A stretch of 64,000 bases of DNA from Telluria antibiotica (lineage in GTDB: Bacteria; Pseudomonadota; Gammaproteobacteria; Burkholderiales; Burkholderiaceae_D). The notes beneath the pieces were generated by a model. That model was given only the letters and a program-made list of their open reading frames with translations, was not told the origin of the DNA and did no database searches. Positions 9,085 to 16,757 of the stretch are shown here, piece after piece. The DNA lies in NCBI RefSeq assembly GCF_011682055.1, contig NZ_JAAQOM010000008.1:247591-311590 (forward strand). The letters are read 5' to 3'. How positions within the stretch are numbered: the first letter of the stretch is position 1; the number at the start of each line of letters is the position of its first letter. A program made the position numbers and the translations under genes.

Positions 9085-10245
9085 ATGATTTTCAAACGCG
9101 CCCTACAGCGTGAATTGGCCAGCGTGGCCGGCGCCACCTTCACGGTCCTGTTTACGATCTTCGTTACCTGGACCCTGATCTCCATCCTCGGCAAGGCCGC
9201 GGGAGGCAAGGTCGCCTCGAGCGACGTGTTGGCGCTGATCGGCTTTTCGGTGCTGAATTATCTGCCAACAATCCTCATCCTTACCAGCTTTATCGCCGTC
9301 ATCGTCACCGTCACGCGCAGCTACCGCGATTCCGAGATGGTCGTCTGGTTCGCGTCCGGCCAGTCGCTGCTGCGCTGGGTAAGCCCCGTGCTCGTGTTCG
9401 GGTTGCCGCTCGTCGCGCTCGTGGCCGTGCTGTCGTTCGTCGCGACGCCGTGGGCCAAGATGAAGAGCGCGGAATTCGTCGAGCGCTTCGAGAAGCGCGA
9501 AGACTTGAAGCGCGTGTCGCCCGGCCAGTTCCGCGAATCGACGTCGACCAACCGCGTGTTCTTCGTCGAAGGCAGCACGGGCGGATCGACCGTCGTGCAG
9601 AACGTGTTCGTGAATACCGTCGACAAGGACGGCAACTCGATCGTCGTCGCCAAGGAAGGCGTGATCGAGCCGGACGGCAAGGGGGGGCAATATCTCGTGC
9701 TGAAGAACGGCCGGCGCTACCAGGGGCAGCCCGGGCGCGCCGATTTCCAGTCGATGGAGTTCGATCGCTACCGCATGCGCGTCTCCAGCTCGGTGCCCGT
9801 GATGGGGTCCGAGACGCCGGCCGACGCGCTGTCCACGCCCGCGCTGCTGGCGCTGCCCGACAACCGCTACACGAACGCGGAACTGCTGTACCGGATTTCC
9901 GCGCCGATCACCTGCGTCGTGCTGATGCTGCTGGCGATTCCGCTCGGCTTCGTCAACCCGCGCGCGGGCAGTTCCGCGAACCTGATCCTCGCGCTGCTGA
10001 TCTTTTTCACGTACAGCAATCTGTCGAAACTGTTCGAGGCCAGCGTCAAGCAGGGCAAGATGAACTTCGGCGTGGCCTGGTGGCCGCTGCACGTGTTCGC
10101 GCTGCTCGTCGTCGCCGGCTTGTTCGCGTGGCGCCTGAACGTGAACCACCGCTGGCATCCGCTCGCGCTGCTGGGCGCATTCAAGCGCCGCCGGCTGCTG
10201 CGCAGCGGCGCAACCGCCGCCGCCACGCAGGAGGGCGCGCAATGA
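9085..10245 (+). CDS. lptF: LPS export permease LptF
   Basis: A 386-residue inner-membrane protein of the LptF/LptG family. Three hydrophobic helices precede a periplasmic beta-jellyroll domain (about 125-270) and three follow. It starts MIFKRALQRELASVAG and has the AKMKSAEFVERFEKREDLKRVSPGQFRES stretch typical of LptF (shown here only as landmarks AKMKSAEF and SPGQFRES). With LptG it forms the permease that, driven by LptB, extracts LPS and hands it to LptC. The stop overlaps the lptG start (ATGA). Confidence 0.96.
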   Translation: MIFKRALQRELASVAGATFTVLFTIFVTWTLISILGKAAGGKVASSDVLALIGFSVLNYLPTILILTSFIAVIVTVTRSYRDSEMVVWFASGQSLLRWVSPVLVFGLPLVALVAVLSFVATPWAKMKSAEFVERFEKREDLKRVSPGQFRESTSTNRVFFVEGSTGGSTVVQNVFVNTVDKDGNSIVVAKEGVIEPDGKGGQYLVLKNGRRYQGQPGRADFQSMEFDRYRMRVSSSVPVMGSETPADALSTPALLALPDNRYTNAELLYRISAPITCVVLMLLAIPLGFVNPRAGSSANLILALLIFFTYSNLSKLFEASVKQGKMNFGVAWWPLHVFALLVVAGLFAWRLNVNHRWHPLALLGAFKRRRLLRSGATAAATQEGAQ

Positions 10246-11426
10246 AGATCCTGCAGCGCTACTTCCTCGTCAACATCGCGCAGGCGGTCGTCTTCGTCCT
10301 CGTGGGCCTGCTCGGCCTGATCGCGTTCATGGACCTGACCCAGGAGCTTCCGTCGGTCGGCAAGGGCGGCTACATGATCCAGCACGCGATCCTGTACGTG
10401 CTGCTGCTCGTCCCCGGCCACGTGTACGAAGTGATGCCGGTGGCGGCGCTGATCGGCACCATCTACACGATGGCGCAGTTCGCGCAAAGCTCGGAATTCA
10501 CCATCATGCGGGCGTCGTCGATGTCCACGCAGCAGGCCGCCCTGATCCTCGCGAAGATCGGTCTCGTGTTCGTCGCGCTCACGTTCCTGTTCGGCGAAGT
10601 GATCACGCCGCGCACGGCGCCCATCGCGGAGCGCGTGCGCCTGTCCGCGAAGGGCGCGACGGTGTCGGCCGAATTCCGGTCTGGCATGTGGACGAAGGAC
10701 ACCGTGCACGCGGGCGGCGCGAAAGGCCCCGTGACGGGCTCGCGCTTCTTCAACGCGCGCCAGATCCGTCCGGACGGCCAGCTGATCGACGTGCGGCTGT
10801 ACGAGTTCGACAACAGCATGCGCATGCGCTCGCTGATCACCGCGGCCAACGCCACGTTCAGCGGCAACGGCACGTGGCGCCTGAACGACGTGACCGAGAC
10901 GCTGTTCACGAACAGCCGCGAACTGCCCGCGCCGGACACGCCCCTGGCGGCCGGTCAGACCATCCAGAGCCGCTTCGGCCAGGACACGGCGTCCGTCTCC
11001 ACGCGCAAGGTCGCGAGCCTCGACCTCGTCTCCGAGATCACGCCGAAGATCCTGTCCGTGTCGCGCTCCGACCCGGCCCAGATGTCGGCCAACGAACTGG
11101 CCGTGTACACGCGCCACCTGGCCGAGAACCGCCAGGAGACGGAGCGCTTCAAGATCGCGTTCTGGAAGAAGCTGATCGACCCGCTGTCGATCTTCGTGCT
11201 GATGGCGCTCGCGCTGCCGTTCGGCTACCTGCACACGCGCAGCGGCGGCGTGAGCCTGAAGATCTTCATCGGCATCATGATCGGCGTGAGCTTCCTCTTG
11301 ATTAACTCGCTGTTCTCGCACGTGGGCATGTTGTCGACCTGGCCCGCGTTCCTGACGGCGGCCGCGCCCAGCCTGCTGTTCCTGCTGCTGGCAATCGTCG
11401 CCCTGCGCTGGGTGGAGAGACATTGA
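10242..11426 (+). CDS. lptG: LPS export permease LptG
   Basis: A 394-residue partner of LptF with the same layout: N-terminal helices, a periplasmic domain, then C-terminal helices. It begins MKILQRYFLVNIAQAV and contains the conserved stretch MDLTQELPSVGKGGY. The ATG lies inside the lptF stop, indicating translational coupling and one-to-one production. Its own stop overlaps the next gene by one base. Confidence 0.96.
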   Translation: MKILQRYFLVNIAQAVVFVLVGLLGLIAFMDLTQELPSVGKGGYMIQHAILYVLLLVPGHVYEVMPVAALIGTIYTMAQFAQSSEFTIMRASSMSTQQAALILAKIGLVFVALTFLFGEVITPRTAPIAERVRLSAKGATVSAEFRSGMWTKDTVHAGGAKGPVTGSRFFNARQIRPDGQLIDVRLYEFDNSMRMRSLITAANATFSGNGTWRLNDVTETLFTNSRELPAPDTPLAAGQTIQSRFGQDTASVSTRKVASLDLVSEITPKILSVSRSDPAQMSANELAVYTRHLAENRQETERFKIAFWKKLIDPLSIFVLMALALPFGYLHTRSGGVSLKIFIGIMIGVSFLLINSLFSHVGMLSTWPAFLTAAAPSLLFLLLAIVALRWVERH

Positions 11427-11788
11427 TGGAAAAAGCACTCGTCCTGTTCGCGCACGGCGCGCGCGCTGCCAGCTGGGCCGCGCCGTTCCAGCGCCTGCGC
11501 GACCTCACGGCGGCGCGCCGCCCCGATTGCACCGTGTCGCTGGCGTTCCTCGAACTGATGACGCCCAGCCTGCCCGACGAAGTGAACGCCCTCGTGGCGC
11601 TGGGCGCGCGCGACGTCACCATCGTCCCCGTGTTCCTGGGGCAGGGCGGCCATCTGCTGCGCGACCTGCCGCTGCTGCTCGACCAACTGCGCGCGAGCCA
11701 TCCGCACGTGACGTTCGCCACGGTGCCGGCCGTCGGCGAAGATCCGGGCGTGCTGGCCGCCATGGCCGCCTATTGCGCGGGCGCCTGA
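11426..11788 (+). CDS. Small CbiX/SirB-type chelatase
   Basis: A 120-residue protein with the single-domain CbiX fold pattern: LFAHGAR near the N-terminus (metal-binding His) and VPVFLGQGGHLLRDLP (second His). Short CbiX proteins of this size insert Co or Fe into sirohydrochlorin. The cys operon and a uroporphyrinogen methyltransferase begin about 600 bases downstream, so ferrochelation for siroheme is the natural guess, but orientation and operon membership are different: this gene is coupled to lptG. The ATG overlaps the lptG stop (TGATG), with GGAGAG upstream. Confidence 0.8.
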   Translation: MEKALVLFAHGARAASWAAPFQRLRDLTAARRPDCTVSLAFLELMTPSLPDEVNALVALGARDVTIVPVFLGQGGHLLRDLPLLLDQLRASHPHVTFATVPAVGEDPGVLAAMAAYCAGA

Positions 11789-11847
11789 GTGACCTGAGTT
11801 TGTTGTACATCAGGCCCGCGGATGCCCGCGGCGCCGAGACTGGTCGG

Positions 11848-12297
11848 ATGTCCGTTACTGACGCTTACGATCCAGCCATGTCCAGCAAACCCGTACCGTT
11901 GTCCGTCCGCCTGCGCGCGTGCCTGCGCGCGCTCGATCCCCTGCGCCTGGTGCCGGGGCCCCGTCCGTTCGTGGAGTGGCGCTGCGCGCGCCGCCTCGAC
12001 CGGCTGGCGCGCCGCATGCAGCACATGCAGGCGCGCATCGCGTCCATGCGCGACCATCTGCTGGGCGAGGGGGCGCCGCCCAGGCCCGACGCCGACGGCA
12101 GCCTGCGCCGCATGCTCGTGGGCTTGCGTGGCGAACTGTCGCAGATGCGCTGCGATCTCGCGCTGTGGTATGCGGAGGAATGCGGCGGAGAGAGCGGCGA
12201 GCGGCTGGCGATGGCGCTGGCGCGCCTGAACCGCATCGCCGTCGACACGCACGCCGCAGCGCAGCGCCTGGAGGCCGAGCTGGAGGCGGAGCGGTAG
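11848..12297 (+). CDS. Hypothetical helical protein
   Basis: 149 residues from the ATG at 11848, or 139 from the ATG at 11878. The protein is rich in Arg, Leu, Ala and Met with runs such as RLDRLARRMQHMQARIASM that suggest amphipathic helices or a coiled coil. No known domain was recognised. Third-position GC bias and the lack of a better frame support it as real. Its TAG stop is the TAG of the repeat element that begins at 12294, so the present C-terminus may have been set by insertion of that element. Confidence 0.6.
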   Translation: MSVTDAYDPAMSSKPVPLSVRLRACLRALDPLRLVPGPRPFVEWRCARRLDRLARRMQHMQARIASMRDHLLGEGAPPRPDADGSLRRMLVGLRGELSQMRCDLALWYAEECGGESGERLAMALARLNRIAVDTHAAAQRLEAELEAER

Positions 12298-12372
12298 GGT
12301 GGGCACCCCGTGCCCACGCGTAACGTTCGCGTCACATTGACGTTCGCGTGGGCACAGGGGTGCCCACCCTAC
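12294..12372. repeat. 79-bp head-to-head hairpin element (copy 3)
   Basis: Left unit GTAGGGTGGGCACCCCG and right unit GGGGTGCCCACCCTAC face each other. The left edge supplies the stop codon of the upstream hypothetical gene, and the right edge is one base from the cobA stop, so the element fills the whole gap between two convergent genes. Confidence 0.88.
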
Positions 12373-12373
12373 G

Positions 12374-13093
12374 TCAGACCGATTGGTGCGGGCGATGCGC
12401 CATCGCCTCGCCGATCATGACGAGCACGGGGCCGTGCGCGACGTCGAGTCCATGCGCGAGGTCGGCCAGCGTGAGGCGGCGCACGCGCTGGTCGGCGCGG
12501 CTGCAGTTTTCCACGACGACGACGGGCAGGTCGGGCCGGCGGCCTTCGGCCAGCAGGCGTTCCGCGGTGGCCGCCGCTTCGCGGCCCCCCATGTACTGCA
12601 CCAACGTATCGGTTTCCGGCAGCGCGGGATGGTCCGGCTGGTCAGGGGCGGTACTGGACGTGAAGAAGGCGACGCTGCGCGCGACGCCGCGCTTCGTCAG
12701 CGGCTGCAAGGTGGCAGCCGCCGCGGCGACGGCCGTCGTGATGCCGGGGACGACTTCGACCTCGATACCCGCTTCCTCGAGCGCGCGGAGTTCCTCGTCG
12801 GCGCGCCCGAACAGCATCGGGTCGCCGCCTTTCAACCGCACGACGCGCTGGTAGCGGCGCGCGGCATCGACGAGTTTTTCATTGATGACGGTTTGCGCCG
12901 TCGACCGCTGGCCGGAGCGCTTGCCGACAGGGATCAACTCGGCCTGCTCGCACAGCGCGAGCATCTCCGGGGTGACGAGGGCGTCGTACAGCACGGCCTC
13001 CGCCTCCCCGAGCAGGCGCGCTCCGCGAACGGTGATGAGATCTGCAGCGCCGGGTCCGGCTCCAATCAAATAAACCTTCCCCAGTACAGCCAT
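12374..13093 (-). CDS. cobA: Uroporphyrinogen-III C-methyltransferase
   Basis: A 239-residue SUMT. It shows the glycine-rich GKVYLIGAGPGAADLITVRG, then LYDALV, RLKGGDPMLFGRADEE and VVPGITTA, all hallmarks of the family. It methylates uroporphyrinogen III twice with SAM to make precorrin-2, the precursor of siroheme used by sulfite reductase. It is the last gene of the leftward cys operon, 21 bases after cysN. Unlike E. coli CysG it lacks the dehydrogenase/ferrochelatase domain, so those steps need other proteins. Confidence 0.94.
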   Translation of the reverse strand: MAVLGKVYLIGAGPGAADLITVRGARLLGEAEAVLYDALVTPEMLALCEQAELIPVGKRSGQRSTAQTVINEKLVDAARRYQRVVRLKGGDPMLFGRADEELRALEEAGIEVEVVPGITTAVAAAAATLQPLTKRGVARSVAFFTSSTAPDQPDHPALPETDTLVQYMGGREAAATAERLLAEGRRPDLPVVVVENCSRADQRVRRLTLADLAHGLDVAHGPVLVMIGEAMAHRPHQSV

Positions 13094-13114
13094 GCGATCC
13101 CTTTCTATCGTTCG

Positions 13115-14455
13115 TTACGCGTCAATACGGATCATACCCGCAGCGACCGTTTGATGGGTAACTTCATCGATCAGGATGAAGGCGCCCGTTGCGCGGATCG
13201 CATCGTAGGCGTCGGCCGCCAGCGGTTGTTGCACGGCCAGTTCGATCCGGGCGATGTCGTTCAACTTCAGGCCTTCGGCCGGGTTGTCGACGGTGCGACG
13301 CTGCTGCGTGTTGACGTCCAGGATGGACTCGATCGCTTTCACCTTGGCCATCGTCTGGCGCGTGCCGTGCTTGATCCAGTACTTGTGGCGCACGTCCAGG
13401 GGCTCGTCGGCCATCCAGCAGACGTCCGCCTTCACCTGCTTCAGCAAGGTGGCTGGCTGCTCGGCCGGGGCCAGCACGTCGCCGCGCGAGATGTCCACGT
13501 ATTCGTTCAACGTGATCGTGACGGACTGGCCGGCGACGGCCTGCTGCAGGGGGCCGTCGAACGTGAGGATGTCCTTCACGGTCGCGCTGTGGCCGGACGG
13601 CTGCACGACGAGCTTGTCGCCGACGGCGACCTTGCCCGACTCGATGCGCCCCATGTAGCCGCGGAAGTCGTTCGCCTCGTGGCCGTTGTGGCGCGCGACC
13701 AGCTGCACGGGGAAGCGGAACGGGGCGGCGTGGGTCTCGTCGTAGACGCTCAAACCTTCGAGCAGCTCGATCAACGTGGGGCCTTCGTACCACGGCATGT
13801 TGTCGCCGCGCTCGACGACGTTGTCGCCCGCGAGTGCCGACAGCGGGATCGCCGTGATGTCCTTCAGGCCCAGCGTGTCCGCGAACTTCGTGTATTCCGC
13901 GACGATGCGGTCGTACACGGTGCGGTCGTAGTTCACGAGGTCCATCTTGTTGACGGCGACGATCACGTGCTCGATCTGCAGCAGCTTGGCGATGGTCGAG
14001 TGGCGCTTCGTCTGCACCAGCAGTTCGACGCTGCCGTCGTCACCGAGCTTCACCTTCGACACGTCGACGAGAATGATGACGGCGTCCGCGGTCGACGCGC
14101 CCGTCACCATGTTGCGGGTGTACTGCTCGTGGCCCGGGGTGTCGGCGATGATGAACTTGCGTTTCGGCGTGGCGAAATAGCGGTACGCGACGTCGATCGT
14201 GATGCCTTGCTCGCGCTCCGCTTCCAGGCCGTCCGTCAGCAGCGACAGATCGATCGTGTCGCCCACGGTACGCTTGTGCTTCGAACGCGACACGGCCGCG
14301 AGCTGGTCGGCGAAGATGCCCTTGCTGTCGAACAGCAGGCGGCCGATCAGGGTGCTCTTGCCGTCGTCGACGGAGCCGGCGGTGATGAAGCGCAGCAGGC
14401 CGGCCTGGCCGCTCTGGTCGTTGTCGTGGTTGAGTTGTTCGTTCAGGGCGTTCAT
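13115..14455 (-). CDS. cysN: Sulfate adenylyltransferase large subunit
   Basis: A 446-residue GTPase subunit with the P-loop GSVDDGKSTLIGRLL, the switch motif DTPGHEQYTRN and NKMDL for guanine recognition, followed by EF-Tu-like beta-barrel domains. CysN uses GTP hydrolysis to drive APS formation by CysD. The start ATG overlaps the cysD stop by one base. Length is slightly below E. coli CysN (475) because it lacks part of the N-terminus and has no APS-kinase fusion. Confidence 0.96.
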   Translation of the reverse strand: MNALNEQLNHDNDQSGQAGLLRFITAGSVDDGKSTLIGRLLFDSKGIFADQLAAVSRSKHKRTVGDTIDLSLLTDGLEAEREQGITIDVAYRYFATPKRKFIIADTPGHEQYTRNMVTGASTADAVIILVDVSKVKLGDDGSVELLVQTKRHSTIAKLLQIEHVIVAVNKMDLVNYDRTVYDRIVAEYTKFADTLGLKDITAIPLSALAGDNVVERGDNMPWYEGPTLIELLEGLSVYDETHAAPFRFPVQLVARHNGHEANDFRGYMGRIESGKVAVGDKLVVQPSGHSATVKDILTFDGPLQQAVAGQSVTITLNEYVDISRGDVLAPAEQPATLLKQVKADVCWMADEPLDVRHKYWIKHGTRQTMAKVKAIESILDVNTQQRRTVDNPAEGLKLNDIARIELAVQQPLAADAYDAIRATGAFILIDEVTHQTVAAGMIRIDA

Positions 14456-15393
14456 CAGAAATATCCTTGTTTCTTGCGCTTTTCCATCGAGGCTTCCGAC
14501 GTCTGGTCGTCCATGCGGGTCGCGCCGCGCTCGGTGATCTGGGTGATCGCCGTCTCGGCGATGATGGCGTCGACAGTCGATGCATCCGATGCGACGGGGC
14601 ACGTGCACGAGATGTCGCCGACGGTACGGAAGCGGACGACGCGGGTCTCGACTTCCTCGCCGTCGCGGGCCGGCGTCAGCGGCGTCAGCGGCACGAGCAG
14701 GCCATTGCGCGGGATCACCTGGCGCTCGTGCGCGAAATAGATCGGCGGCAGCGCGAGTTTTTCGCGGGCGATGTATTGCCAGACGTCGAGTTCGGTCCAG
14801 TTCGAGATCGGGAACACGCGCATGTTTTCGCCCGGATGCACGCGGGTGTTATACAGGTCCCACAGTTCCGGACGCTGGGCTTTCGGGTCCCACTGGCCGA
14901 ATTCGTCGCGGAACGAGAAGATGCGCTCTTTCGCGCGTGCCTTTTCCTCGTCGCGGCGGGCGCCGCCGATGCAGGCGTCGAAGCCGTATTCGGCGATCGT
15001 TTCCAGCAGGGTGACGGCTTGCGCGGCGTTGCGCGAATCCGTCTGCGGATTGCGCAGGCGGACGGTGCCCTTCTTGATCGAGTCCTCGACGGAGCCGACG
15101 ATCAGGCGCTCGCCGAGTTCGGCCACGCGCGCGTCGCGGAAGGCGATCACTTCATCGAAGTTGTGGCCCGTGTCGATGTGCACGAGGGGGAACGGGAATT
15201 TGCCCGGGCGGAACGCCTTCTCGGCCAGGCGCAGCAGCACCACGGAGTCTTTGCCGCCGGAGAACAGCAGGGCAGGGTTCGAGCACTCCGCCGCGACCTC
15301 GCGCAGGATGTGGATGGCTTCGGATTCGAGTGCGTCCAGGTGGCGCGCGTTCACGTCACTGAGGGCGAGCGGCGTATCGGAAAAAATCGTCAT
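14455..15393 (-). CDS. cysD: Sulfate adenylyltransferase small subunit
   Basis: A 312-residue PP-loop ATP pyrophosphatase (SGGKDSVVLL). It also has HIDTGHNFDEVIAFRD, GGARRDEEKARAKER and WTELDVWQYI, typical of CysD. It makes adenylylsulfate from ATP and sulfate. I used the ATG at 15393 (MTIFSDTPLAL); the longer open frame upstream overlaps cysH and has no family similarity. The gap to cysH is 46 bases. Confidence 0.96.
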   Translation of the reverse strand: MTIFSDTPLALSDVNARHLDALESEAIHILREVAAECSNPALLFSGGKDSVVLLRLAEKAFRPGKFPFPLVHIDTGHNFDEVIAFRDARVAELGERLIVGSVEDSIKKGTVRLRNPQTDSRNAAQAVTLLETIAEYGFDACIGGARRDEEKARAKERIFSFRDEFGQWDPKAQRPELWDLYNTRVHPGENMRVFPISNWTELDVWQYIAREKLALPPIYFAHERQVIPRNGLLVPLTPLTPARDGEEVETRVVRFRTVGDISCTCPVASDASTVDAIIAETAITQITERGATRMDDQTSEASMEKRKKQGYF

Positions 15394-15439
15394 GTTTAAC
15401 TTTGCCTGTCGATGTCTTGATGGGGCCGGTGTTCGGTCA

Positions 15440-16159
15440 TTAGGCCGGGGCCACGGATTTGATTCGGATGAGCTTGCCGTCGACGAGATGCAGGCCGCAT
15501 TCCTTGGAGTCGGCGTTTTCCCACCACCAGCGGCCGGCGCGCACGTCCTCGCCCGGCTGGATCGCACGGGTGCAGGGTTCGCAGCCGATCGACGGGTAGC
15601 CGCGATCGTGCAGGTCATTGTACGGCACGTTGTTGTCGCGGATATACGTCCAGACGTCGTCCTCGCTCCAGTCGGCCAGCGGATTGAACTTGGCCATGCC
15701 GTGCGCCGCATCGTCTTCCTGCACGGGCAGCTCTAGGCGCGTCGTCGACTGCGCGCGGCGCTGTCCGGTGATCCAGGCCTTGTTGCCGGCGAGGGCGCGG
15801 CCCAGCGGCTCGACCTTGCGCACGTAGCAGCAGCCCTTGCGCATCTCGACGCTGTCGTAGAACGCGTTCAGGCCGTTCTTCGCGACGTACTCGTCGACGA
15901 GTTCCTGCTTCGGGCGCATCACGACGATGTCGTAGCCGTAGTGGGCCTTGACCTTGTCGAACATGGCCAGCGTTTCCTTGTGCAGGCGCCCCGTCTCCAG
16001 CGAGAAGATCGTGATCGGCAGGCCGGCCTTGAGGATCAGGTCGGTGAGGACCATGTCCTCGGCCGCCAGGCTGGACGCGAACACGGCGGGTGAAAAATCG
16101 CGCGCGATGCGCTCCAGGATGCCGCGGGTTTCATTCACCCGCGCGTTCAGGTCGCTCAT
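15440..16159 (-). CDS. cysH: Adenylylsulfate (APS) reductase, [4Fe-4S] type
   Basis: 239 residues. The presence of the paired cysteines KGCCYVRK and GCEPCTR marks the iron-sulfur, APS-using type rather than the PAPS-using E. coli enzyme; the catalytic cysteine lies in the C-terminal KECGLH motif. Substrate loop SLETGRLHKET is also present. It reduces APS to sulfite with thioredoxin or glutathione. No APS kinase (cysC) lies in this operon, which fits APS use. It is 19 bases downstream of the DUF934 gene. Confidence 0.95.
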   Translation of the reverse strand: MSDLNARVNETRGILERIARDFSPAVFASSLAAEDMVLTDLILKAGLPITIFSLETGRLHKETLAMFDKVKAHYGYDIVVMRPKQELVDEYVAKNGLNAFYDSVEMRKGCCYVRKVEPLGRALAGNKAWITGQRRAQSTTRLELPVQEDDAAHGMAKFNPLADWSEDDVWTYIRDNNVPYNDLHDRGYPSIGCEPCTRAIQPGEDVRAGRWWWENADSKECGLHLVDGKLIRIKSVAPA

Positions 16160-16178
16160 GGGTTTCCTTGTGTGCTCG

Positions 16179-16757
16179 TCAGATGCCGGCGCCGACGTCG
16201 CTGTGCTCGGGCAGCGCGCCGCGCGCATGGCGGCGGAACAGCGGCAGTTCGTTGTCGACGGATGCCTGGTACGTTTCCGAGAACACCGTCAGGCCTTTCA
16301 GCGCATCGTGGATGTTGCGGTCTTCGCGCGTCGCATAGGCGTTGAAGCCGCAACGGACCATCTGGAACAGCTGGTCGCGCAGCACGTCGCCGATGGCGCG
16401 CAGCTCGCCCTGGTAGCCGAGGCGCTTGCGCAGGTTGTACGCGATCGAATAGCCGCGGCCATCGGAAAACTTCGGGAAGTCGACGGCGACGACGGCGAAC
16501 TTGTCGAGGTCGTCCTTCACGGTGTGCGCCAGCTCGTCCGACGCGAACCAGATGCCCAGTTCGCGGCGCGCGGCGCGGGCCAGCAGCTGCTCGCGCTGCG
16601 CCAGCCACACTTTCACGGGGACGATGATTTTGCCGGCCGGGACCTCGACGGTTTCCGGGGTGCCGTCTTCGACGACTTTCAGGACGCTCCAGTCGTCAGC
16701 CACCACTTCGCGGTGCTTGATGATCTGCTTGTGCGCGTGCAATTCGAAATTAGGCAT
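16179..16757 (-). CDS. DUF934 family protein
   Basis: A 192-residue protein of the DUF934 family, which is nearly always linked to cysI. Recognisable pieces are DWSVL, the FPKFSDGRGYS segment and GDVLRDQLFQMVRCGFNAY. Its role is not established; association with an electron donor or with sulfite reductase maturation has been suggested from context only. The start overlaps the end of cysI by 8 bases, so the pair is translationally coupled. No cofactor-binding motif was seen. Confidence 0.88.
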   Translation of the reverse strand: MPNFELHAHKQIIKHREVVADDWSVLKVVEDGTPETVEVPAGKIIVPVKVWLAQREQLLARAARRELGIWFASDELAHTVKDDLDKFAVVAVDFPKFSDGRGYSIAYNLRKRLGYQGELRAIGDVLRDQLFQMVRCGFNAYATREDRNIHDALKGLTVFSETYQASVDNELPLFRRHARGALPEHSDVGAGI

